A DNA stretch of 64,000 nucleotides, taken from Grammothele lineata (Eukaryota > Basidiomycota > Agaricomycetes > Polyporales > Polyporaceae). Within the stretch, counting starts at the first letter, position 1; each line of letters begins with the position of its first letter. Positions 22,022-31,711 of this stretch are shown piece after piece. The notes beneath the pieces were generated by a model, which saw nothing but the letters and a program-made list of their open reading frames with translations, was not told the DNA's origin and made no database searches. The stretch covers positions 186,001-250,000 of the forward strand of contig NDFF03000381.1 in the NCBI GenBank assembly GCA_002150815.3, written 5' to 3'. Position numbers and translations under genes: made by a program.

Positions 22022-24556
22022 ATGCAGACCACCAAAGCCGTCGCGTCCCTGCAAGCCGAGGTCGCCCAGCTCCGCCATGAGCTGCAGACCATCAAGGGCA
22101 GCGCGACCGGCGCCGCTGTCGCCGACGATAGCCTTTTCGTCGGCCAGTACCTCGTCGAGCGGCTTGTCCAGCTCGGGGTCACCGTGCGTACCCCTCTCCT
22201 CCCGCCCGTCCACCCAGGTCGCGAAGCTAATCGCGGCGTTTGGAATGACAGAAAATGTTTGGTGTGCCCGGAGACTTCAACCTGGGTGAGTGTCGGGTCG
22301 CGATTTGAGATTGCACCCGCGTGCCGGCTAGATTGTTGTGGGCGGATCGCTAACCATGCCTCTTTACGTTCTAGGCTTCCTCGTGCGTCTCTCTCTCGCC
22401 CGATGCGGGTCCTGCCCCGAGGATCGCGGATCGCCTGACGAGTTGATTGCTTTCTTAGGACTTCGTCGAGGACCATCCAAAGATTGAATGGGTTGGCGAT
22501 TGGTAAGTTCAGGATCTCGATGTCAGGCAATCCGGTTCGAAACGGGACTGACTGGTCCTCTTGCAGCAACGAGCTTAACGCCGCCTACGCCGCCGATGGC
22601 TACGCCCGCGTGAACGAGGGCACCATTGGCGTGGTTCTCACAACGTAAGCTCGACCTCAGTTCTGTCTCTCCGTCTTACTGAAGATTCGTGCAGTTTCGG
22701 TGTCGGCGAACTTAGCGCCATGAACGGTATTGCCGGAGGTGAGCATGCTGCGTTTTCCGAGATGAGAGCCTCTTCCTGACGCATATATGCGCATAGCATT
22801 CTCCGAGCACGTACCCGTTCTCCACATCGTTGGCGTTCCCAGCACCTCTCAGCAACAGTCGAAACCCATGCTTCACCACACTCTCGGCGATGGCCGGTAC
22901 GTGTCGATCTGGTGTCCCGCGTTTCCTTCAGATTTCCTTAACACATCGTGCAGATTCGATGCTTATGAAAAGGCCTCTGAACAGTTCACTATCGCGCAGG
23001 CCTCCTTGAAGTCGAAAGAGACCGCCGCGGTGGAGATCGACCGTGTTCTGACAACATGCCTCGCTTCTGTAAGCTTTGATTACTTCACTGTGCATTCAGG
23101 AAGCTTACGCCCGTGCGCTTCTTTAGTCCCACCCCACGTACCTCGCTGTCCCCACCGATCTCGCGTACGAACGCATCTCTGCCGCCCGTCTCAAGACGCC
23201 CCTGAGTGCGGAGCCCCCAGAGAACGACCCTGAGACTGAGGAGTTCGTGCTCGATGAGATCGTCAGCCTCATTGAGCAGGCGCAGAACGACGCCGTTGTC
23301 CTCGTTGATGCCTGCGCCATCCGCCATGGCGTCCGGAAGGAGGCGGAGGAGTTCTACAAACACACCGGCTATCCGGTGTACTCAGCGCCCATGGGCAAGA
23401 CAGCTGTTGATGAGTCTTATGAGCGTTACGGTGGTGTATGTGCTTCATTTTCTCCTGCTCAAGGAGTTCCGTGGTTGCTTACCAAGTTGTCTCCTTAATA
23501 GATTTATGTCGGCTCGATCTCGCGCGAGGCCGTCAAGGAGAAGGTCGAAAACGCCAAGCTCATCATCTCCATCGGTGGGCTCAAGAGCGACTTCAACACC
23601 GGCAACTTCACCTACCACATCCCCACCCAACGCACCATCGAGCTACACTCAGATCACACCCGCGTCCAGTTCGCCAACTTCGCGGGCATCGGCATGAAGC
23701 GCCTTCTGCCGAAGCTCACCGCGCGCCTCCAGCCGTTCAAGGAGGGCGCGTCAGCGCTCGCGGTGCCCAAGTTCGCGCTCCCTGTGCCGCAAGAGGACAA
23801 TGACGTCATCACGCACTCATGGCTCTGGGCGCGCGTTGGCCAGTTCTTCAAGTCGAAGGATATTATCGTCGCCGAGACTGGCACGTCTAGTTTCGGTGTG
23901 CTCGACGTGCCTCTGCCCTCGGGCGCGGTGTTCGTTAGCCAGATCCTCTGGGGCTCTATCGGCTGGACCGTCGGTAGCACGCTCGGCGCAGCGTTTGCGG
24001 CGCAGGATAGGAACATGGGCAGGACGATCTTGTTCATCGGCGATGGCTCGTTGTGCGTACCATTCTCTTCCCTTCAGTCGCGGACCGCTTGCTGACTCGC
24101 CCCGTCTGTTCGGGTTAATAGGCAGCTGACGGTTCAGGAGCTATCGGTGATGATGCGCCACAACCTGAAGCCGATCGTGTTCGTGCTGAATAACAGCGGA
24201 TACACGATTGAGCGGTACCTGCATGGCAAGACGCGGAGGTATAATGACATCTCCAACTGGTGCGTCTTTTCTTTCCCTCCTGTTCCTCGCTTTCAGGACA
24301 ACGATTACTGACGCGGCGCGCGACGTGCAGGAAATGGACGAAGCTGCTCGACACGCTCGGCGGAGAGGAGGGCGTGAACGCCAAGTCGTACACGGTCCAC
24401 ACGAAGCAGGAGCTCTCGGACCTGCTCGACGACCCCAAGTTCGCCGCCGCTGAGACGATCCAGCTGGTGGAGATGATGATGGACCAGTTCGACGCGCCTC
24501 GTGCGCTCAAGGTCCAGGCGGAGCTCAGTGGGCAGACCAACCGCTACACGCTCTAA
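22022..24556 (+). CDS. PDC: Pyruvate decarboxylase
   Basis: Model: join(22022..22183,22252..22285,22375..22382,22459..22502,22567..22644,22695..22738,22797..22896,22954..23068,23127..23435,23502..24052,24122..24259,24331..24556), 602 aa, 12 exons; the third is 8 nt. The thiamine-diphosphate enzyme converts pyruvate to acetaldehyde and CO2 in the cytosol. Family segments are complete: FGVPGDFNLGFLDFVEDHPK, the catalytic Glu in CNELNAAYAADGYAR, the middle domain EFYKHTGYPVYSAPMGKTAV, and the ThDP motif GDGSLQLTVQELS to LNNSGYTIERYLHG. Length is normal for fungal PDC. It begins with a heptad-like segment (VASLQAEVAQLRHELQTIKG) that looks like a short coiled coil, an N-terminal extension relative to yeast PDC1. 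Confidence 0.95.
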
Positions 24557-26778
24557 GCTACTTGTGTCTGTCCCACTAGACCCGCATGAAAAGAAAGGGA
24601 GCACGAAGACGGACTGAACGAAGTAATCACCTGTAGAACTAGACACAGCGGAGCGCCCGGTCTCCCATAGCGTACGGAAGTGTTGTAACAGCAGCTGAGC
24701 GTCACCGAGAATGTATTAATGTAGCACCCGCATCTGAACCCACTCAATCATATCTATCCCTAGAGTTCTCACAGATTTCCTCGCATATTTCCGGTGTTCG
24801 TGCGTGGTCTGAGCATTCAAGTTCGTACCCCGAATCTCGCCGCTTCATGTCTGAGTTTCTCTCCGTTCGAGGCGCCGATTTCGGCAACTACCGAGATATA
24901 TCCCTCGTTCCGTCGGTGGAAACTGCATTTCTGCTTTCTACGCGTTCCACGTCTAATTAGTCAACTTGTTATCTCACCACTCTTCGCTCGTACTAGGCGC
25001 TAACTGCACACTCCAAGACAGAGGGCACGGTTTCTAGGCTCTGCTAAGTGCTCAACTTAGATGATAAGGCTCACGAGGATGATCATGTTATGTGGGAGTC
25101 GGGATCGTGCCGCCTGCGTATCATCCTGTTGTCGTTTGTCGGGATCGCTGACATACAGGGAAGGCGGTAAGACAGCGGCTTCAGACACTTCACAATGTGC
25201 ACAGACATGCGGCACATACTTAGTCTGGTATTTGATATGGCGTGGTTGATCTTTTCGCCTTCGCCGAATGGTTCTTTTCTCGAAGCTGTGGTCACTAGTA
25301 CTAGCGGAGAAGAGCTATCAGAGGCCTGCGCTATCGCCGCACACGACATAGTAAGCATCTCCTGCCTTGTATTCTGAGGTCGATATCGCCGACGGCCCTA
25401 ACAGACATATTGGTTGACACTAGGTTGGCCCGCGTATACCACAAACTGCCCTAGGTATGGCCCACTAGCTTGACGCCTGATGACGACTCGGAGTATGCAT
25501 GTGAGTGTCTCGAATATACTTATCCCGTATGTCGTCGCAGTGATGTCCAGCAATGTTTGATACAGTAAGCATAATGCCTTTGTACACTCGTTTACGATGG
25601 GAGGCTCGCTATATTATGCCCAGCTGGTGTCGCACACGCACAGGGCGCTGCCAGCTTAGACGTCTTTACCGTCCCTTGGTTTGTCACCGCTGTAGCGCTT
25701 ACACCTTTCTGGATGTCCGGATCTGTTCGGATAACGCCGTTCGGTCCCGCATGCACACGCTCGTCTGGTTTAGGAGGCGAACATGAGTCCGTATGTCGGT
25801 GTTTATGCTTATGGAACTGCTCACAGCTATCTATCCCCGAATAGCGATGCCCCACGAGTAGCCGACAGGTCCTCATGATCAGCATGCGGATTCTGACGTC
25901 TTGTTCTGCTTGGTGCTGCCCCATGGTCGAGCTCATTTGCACTCGGCTTGGTCTCGGCTCATGCCCGACGTCAAGGGGTTCCTGCTCGCGTAAGCTGCAT
26001 CCCACGATTGATGCGAACATCGATCCGTATTGATCTCTCCTCACACAGTTCTACTTACAGCGACTTGTGTGAGTCATAGAGAGCCGCTGTGGAAACTATG
26101 GAAGGCTTCTTGAACCTCTAGGTTGCAAGGAGGTATGTCAGCTAATTGTGCCGATTACCAACTGGATGCTGATAAGTGCGAAGTTTGGTACAAGCAACTG
26201 CACCGGAGGGTGTTAACTCAGAGTGTGCTTAGACGCGGACTTTTCTAGGTTCCCTCATTCGCCGTCACTGGACCACACGTTCGCTCTGGGGCCCGCACTT
26301 GCCGCACGGTCGGAGCGCTCGTGGCTACTTCTTGCCCATAAGCGTCGCGTCCGGGAGAAAGAGAGGACACGTTCGCAGGATCAGAAGACAGATGGCTGAG
26401 CGAATTACGGGCACCCATCGTCATAGTAGGATTGCGTTCGAATATCCGGGCGCTGAGCGGCCTAGAGCGATGGCGCACCTCGTACTTTGCTCTGCAACCG
26501 GCAGCGCGGCAAACACACTGGGCGCGGAAGCCGCTGTACTGGAGCAGATGAGAGCCTAAGTGCGCAGAGACGCGTGGATCCGGTCGCGCAAGTGACAGAG
26601 ATGGCTAGAGAGGGGTCAAGTGATGATGGTGGCCCATTGGATGGGGAAAGCCAAAACCTGGCCGCTGCGAGAATGGTAAGCAGGAACGGAGGCGTTGCTG
26701 ACATAAGCTGACGCGCCGCGTCCTAGTCGATGCGGTAATGCAACGCCCCCTCCTCTCTCGCTGCCGCTCGCCGCTTGT
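24557..26778. other. Gene-poor stretch of 2.2 kb between PDC and Egt1
   Basis: Both neighbours are on the + strand. Base composition is closer to even than in coding regions. No ORF shows a recognisable family or splice pattern; ORFs at 25592-26044 and 26245-26711 are rejected as chance. Confidence 0.45.
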
Positions 26779-26786
26779 TATATATA
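26779..26786 (+). promoter_or_regulatory. TATA box of the ergothioneine synthase gene
   Basis: TATATATA 71 nt upstream of the Egt1 ATG, in the expected orientation and distance. Confidence 0.55.
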
Positions 26787-26849
26787 CTGCGCCTCCAAGC
26801 ATGCTTTTATTTACCGTATACTCCTACCCGCGACTCGTCGAGACTACAC

Positions 26850-29800
26850 ATGGCTTCCAACAATACCTCTCCTGTCGACATTCTCGACATGCGCGCCCCC
26901 GCCGGTCCGCAGGCCGGCGGCTCCATCCGCGATGACATCGTCGCCGGCCTCTCCAAGCCTTCAGGCGAGAAAACTATCCCCACCCTTCTTTTGTACGACG
27001 AGCTGGGCCTCAAGATCTACGATGAAATCACGACAGACGCTTCCGAGTATTACCTGTTCCCTGCCGAGGAGCTCATCCTCAAAAACAAAGCCGACCAGGT
27101 CGTCGAGGTCATGCATTCAGCCAAGCCGCAAGAAAGTTCTGTTGAGGAGGTGGTAGTTGAGCTGGGCGCTGGGTGAGTTTTCCGTTTCGCAGGGCCGGTT
27201 CCTATTGCTTTCCCGGCATGCGCATCGCGACATGGCATAGACTTCTCCGACGCCGTCTCTATAACGAATTGCTCTATGCAGCTAGATCCGTCATGCCGTC
27301 TCCTGCCCTCCGCATTCATTCCACTAGACTAAGCGTGAATGCTATCCACCATCACGTGAACAACAGGGCTCATCTCTATCTTATCACTACCCTTAGTCTC
27401 GTTCCTGGCCCATGTATAAAAGGCGTCGTATCTGACTGCTTCACAGTGCGCTCAGGAAGACATCCCTGATCTTGCGTGCATTCTCTCGTGCTGTCTCCAA
27501 ACCATCGGACATTCCCCCTATCAGCTACTACGCTCTTGACCTCGAGAAACGGGAACTCGAACGCACCCTCATGGAAGTCAATCGTTCTGATATCGGCCCA
27601 GAACTTCAGGGCAAGGTTTCTACCAGTGGATTGTGTGGAACATACGACGATGGACTGAAGTTTATCCAAGAAGGCGGACTGGAATCTCGCGCTCCGCTCA
27701 AGAACATCGACACAGCTTTCAACCCCCAGTATCCCGTCGAGCGCGTTGCGCGGGACGCGTCGCCTGTCTCGGACACGTCTTCGCGCAGTCGCGCTGGGGC
27801 CACCGAGGCCACCGAGGCCACGCCACCTTCGACTCCCGGAGCGCAGCGACCTCTGCACCTCCTTTTCTTAGGTTCTTCGATTGGTAACTTCCCTCGCGGA
27901 GAAGACGCGGCGTTCCTCAAGTCGCTGCCCCTGCGGCCCGGTTCTGGGGACACGTTGCTGCTTGGCCTCGACCATGGCTGCGACGGGAAGCAGATCGAGG
28001 CCGCATACAACGATTCCAAGGGTATCACGCGCAGGTTCATCATGAATGGTCTGACGTGTGCGGGCCGGGCGCTCGGCGATGAGAAGCTTTTTGACCAGAA
28101 CAGGTGGGAGTACGTGGGACGGTACAACGAGGAGCTCCGTAAGCCCCACCTTCTCCCATCATCACTGGTGACGAGCTCGGCTGATGCGCGCACATCGCAC
28201 TTCTAGGGCGTCATGAGGCCTACTACAGGTCGACGTGCGACCAGACGGTCATCGACCCGGTGACGAAAGCGCATTTTCCGTTCGTCAAGGACGAACTCGT
28301 GCGTGTCGAGGTATCGAACAAGGTGAAATCTTTGGTTATGCATGCTTAGGCAACTCTCAGCTTACCATGGGTATCTCAGTTCTCTGAGCGCGACGCATAC
28401 ACGCTTTTCACGGAGGCCAATCTACGGCCTGTGCATCGCTGGACGGACAGCTTGTCAGAGTACTCCCTCTGGCTCCTTGAACGCCCTCGTTTCGCGTTCC
28501 CGCTCCTCAAAGTGCCTCAGGGCGTGGAGGTTGAAAATGTCCAGCGGTCGCCATTCTCGCTGCCGACTGTAGAGGACTGGCATAACATGTGGGCGGCTTG
28601 GGACTTCATTACGCGAGAGATGATTCCGCCGTCGATGCTATTTGAGAAACCAATCGACCTACGCCACATATGCCTGTTCTACTGCGGGCATATCCCGACT
28701 TTCTTGTCGATACACTTATCGAGGTTGCTGAACGAGCCTGATACCGAGCCGGTCGAGTTCAAGGTATGTGGTCCAAGCTCTGGCGTCCGCTTCTGCTGTC
28801 TGATCGGTTTTGTTCGTTCAGTACATTTTCGAGGTATGCCTTGTGGTGTACGTGTGTCCTGTGCACATACTGAATTTGTCGTAGCGCGGCATTGACCCCA
28901 ATGTCGATGATCCGACAGTATGTCACGTAAGGACAGCCCGTCTCTCCAACGCCGAATCGTGATTAACATACTTCCCCATTTTAGCCACACTCTGAAGTAC
29001 CTCAGAAAGATGAGGAGTGGCCCTCGTTGTACAACATCCTGGATTTCCAATCGAGGGTACGGGAGCGTGTTATGAGTCTATATCGCGATTTCGACAGTGG
29101 AAAGATCACTCTTACACGCAAGATTGCGCGAGTACTCTTCATGACTTACGAGCATGAAGCGTTCCACGCTGAGGTATATCCTTTTTTTCTTCCGATCGAG
29201 GGTTCATGCACTAATATGCCAACAGACGCTACTATATATGCTTCTTCAGCGTGCTGGAACGGGTACAATCGCTCCTCGTGGCTTCGTCCCGCCGGCCTGG
29301 GAAGTTCTATCAGAGTCCTGGGACAGCGAGCCTCAGCTAGAGACGGAGTCTGTAATCCTAGGACCCGGCGACGTCACACTCGGGCACGATGACGGCGAGG
29401 CGGACGACAACACGACAGACGTTCTAGGTCACGAGTTCGGATGGGACAACGAGCACCCGACCCGTACTGTCCACGTTGAGCAGTTCCGGATCGAGTGGCG
29501 CCCCGTGACCAACGGGCAGTTCTACGACTTCTGGATGAACGGCGGGAAGGACATCGTGCAGTTCCCGAAGAGCTGGGTCGAGATCGACGGCGTCATCTAC
29601 GTGCGTACGCTCTACGGTCCGGTACCGCTGAAATTCGCGAAGCACTGGCCACTCGTATCAAGCTACGACAACTTGTCCAAATATGCAAGCGTTAAGGGCG
29701 GGCGCATCCCCACGGAGCCGGAGCTGAGGATGTTCATGGACAAGTTCAAGTGCGGGTACGAGGGCGGGGAGAACATAGGTTTCCGAAACTGGCACCCCGT

Positions 29801-30244
29801 CCCGTAAGTGCCCTTTCGTTCTACTAAGTACCCTCGTGATTGACGACGTGATTGCGTTGCAGTGCGACCACCGGTGGGCCGAAGGATTCGGGCCAAGGCC
29901 ACAACGGCGGCGTGTGGGAGTGGACGTCCACTGTGTTCGAGCAACACGAGGGCTTCGTCCAATCGAAACTTTACCCCGGGTATATCTGATTCGCAGTACT
30001 ATTGTGAATCATTTACCAATCTCACGTCTTCCAGATATTCTACCGACTTCTTCGATACCCACCACCAGGTCGTGGTAAGTCTAGTGGTCATCTCCTTCAT
30101 GTCACCTTGTTCATCATGCGCTCGTAGATCGGTGGCTCTTATGCTACCATCCCCCGCTTGACGGAGCGACGCACCGTACGCAATTACTATCAGCACAACT
30201 ACCCGTACGCTTGGGTTGGCGCCCGGATTGCCTATGATGTTTGA
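26850..30244 (+). CDS. egt1: Ergothioneine biosynthesis protein Egt1 (EgtD-EgtB fusion)
   Basis: Model: join(26850..27172,27447..28138,28207..28322,28380..28763,28822..28833,28885..28926,28985..29173,29226..29803,29863..29979,30035..30074,30128..30244), 869 aa, with a 12-nt exon. The N-terminal half is an EgtD-like histidine methyltransferase (LLLYDELGLKIYDEIT, SAM loop VVELGAG, LFLGSSIGNFPRGED, LLLGLDHGCDGKQIEAAYND), making hercynine. The C-terminal half is an EgtB-like iron sulfoxide synthase: a DinB-type domain with the metal-ligand motif YEHEAFHAET and an FGE-sulfatase domain ending in GHNGGVWEWTS and YPYAWVGARIAYDV. This fusion and length match fungal Egt1. The product, ergothioneine, is a thiol antioxidant. 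The first intron is long (274 nt); the others are short. The C-S lyase step would need a second gene, not seen here. Confidence 0.95.
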
Positions 30245-30679
30245 GGAAGCGAGCATACACGAATGTAAGAATACTCTGTGTAAGGATTGGGCGTCGTACC
30301 TGTATTACTATCTGGAGGACCGTATCGGAGCTTGTGAGCCGCACAAAACCCCTTGCTGTAAATATCGTAGGAGCTAGTTGGTGGAATGTATAGCTGCTTA
30401 CATCGAAAGCCAAGGAAGATAGGTTATGACCGATGGTTCCTGGAGGCTGACAGATGCCTGCACTGACGCGATGACTAACCTGATCAGCGCTTTGGAAGCA
30501 GATTGGACCATGGAGAATCTCCTTATCGCCGGAGACGTTTCGCGGGAGTGATAGATGCCATTACTACGGTACACAAGTAGTACAAGGGACAGCGCACGAA
30601 ACTGGGGAGAATACAACTGCTGACAACTTCAAAAGGCCCTCACCTACGCGGAGTCATCACACATGGGAGCCATACGCAC
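30245..30679. other. Convergent 3' region between Egt1 and the coiled-coil gene
   Basis: About 435 nt between two converging gene ends; no gene recognised. Confidence 0.5.
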
Positions 30680-31331
30680 TTATGCACCTGTCCCAGAGTG
30701 CCAGCCGTGCGAAGGGGGAGGTGGAGGAGCTCCCCATTGTGGCGTCACTGTTTCTGATCTCGCAGTGGTGGTGTTGCCTGCAGTGCGCGCCGCGGACTCG
30801 TCTGCTTCAGGCTTTGCTGAGAGACCCATCAAGCTTTGCATGATAGCGTCTACATCATTGCTAGTGGGAGTTGGATCCTCGAGAGCGAGGGCCGCACTGC
30901 GAACGGCGGTTTGCTCGAACAGCTCATCTTCTTCGAGCTTCTTAACAGCTGCGCGTAGGTTTCTCATGATATGATCATGCATCTCTAGGAGGAAACAGTG
31001 ATTTTTGAGCAAATAGATACTTATTGTCTGCGCCAAGTAGGAAGCGGGACATACGTTTCTCTTCTTGGGGGGTAAGCTTGTGGCGCGACAATGGTAGTGC
31101 GAGTATCAGTGGGTCCCTGTTTGCCTCCTCTTCCTCCGCTCGGGGATTGTTGAGCCCTATTGCATCTTCGCACTTGCGAGCAAACTCGAGCTCGGTGAGC
31201 TCGTTGTCGACATTTGTTGTCTGATCTGGATGGTAGTCCGTGCCGATGGAGCTCGAGGGCGACGGCGCACGCATGATGGTGGGCGCATATTGTAGGTCAG
31301 TGGGGTGAACGATGTATGGTTGAGGCGGCAT
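30680..31331 (-). CDS. Uncharacterised small coiled-coil protein, divergent from RNR
   Basis: Model: complement(join(30680..30984,31055..31331)), 193 aa. The donor at GTATGT (after 31055) is preferred over a later GTATCT because only it keeps phase with the downstream frame. The N-terminus is Pro/Ser-rich; the centre (about 50-140) is charged and helical, with LTELEFARKCEDAIGL, LSRHKLTPQEEKQMHDHIMR and AAVKKLEEDELFEQ; the tail is Pro/Gly-rich. I do not recognise a family. It shares a 380-nt divergent promoter, rich in ACGCGT motifs, with the ribonucleotide reductase gene, which suggests S-phase expression and perhaps a replication or chromosome role. That function is inference from position only. 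Confidence 0.7.
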
Positions 31332-31456
31332 AGCAAAGCAGCGGGGAAAGAGGGCGTGACGTTAAATGAGTCTTTGGGCTAGCTTTCGCAGGACAAGGCT
31401 CTGAGGCGTGGTAGTGGTGGCTAAGGCTTTTCAACCGCGCTAAGTTGGGGCAATAG

Positions 31457-31614
31457 ACGCGTGAATTACGCGTCGGTTTTGGCGACAAGGGGTTAGCTAA
31501 TGACGCGACGCGTCAAAATACAGAGACAAACAACGCGTCCGTTGAAAAACATCTACGCGACTCTTAGTCAGCGCTGATACACGCCCCCTGTAATTATAAG
31601 AGCGCGCGACGCGT
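31457..31614. promoter_or_regulatory. Cluster of MluI cell-cycle boxes (ACGCGT) in a bidirectional promoter
   Basis: Five ACGCGT hexamers at 31457-31462, 31468-31473, 31508-31513, 31533-31538 and 31609-31614, plus degenerate ACGCGA copies at 31503 and 31555. ACGCGT is the binding site of MBF (Mbp1-Swi6), the G1/S regulator of DNA-synthesis genes in yeasts. The motif is palindromic, so it can serve both the RNR gene (+) and the coiled-coil gene (-). Four further copies lie inside the first introns and exon 3 of RNR (31817, 31827, 31879, 31912). Confidence 0.75.
31595..31600 (+). promoter_or_regulatory. TATA-like element of the RNR gene
   Basis: TATAAG 112 nt upstream of the RNR start codon, between the fourth and fifth upstream ACGCGT motifs, followed by a CT-rich leader. 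Confidence 0.45.
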
Positions 31615-31711
31615 CTCGTCTCCTCCTCTCCGCATACCACCACCCTCCTCCCTCTCTTCCCCCTCCCCCTTTCCTTCAGGCCATATCATCTACCTCCTTT
31701 CACGTCCTGAC

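Noticed and set aside
22526..22545. tRNA B-box-like string (ggttcgaaac)
   Set aside because: It lies in a PDC intron and no paired T-stem, A box or acceptor stem can be folded around it.
26245..26711. Pair of ORFs before egt1
   Set aside because: Opposite strands over the same DNA, no motifs, and inside the likely egt1 promoter.
30975..31331. Alternative donor GTATCT for the coiled-coil gene, giving a longer first exon
   Set aside because: Neither nearby acceptor restores the downstream frame; the earlier GTATGT donor does.
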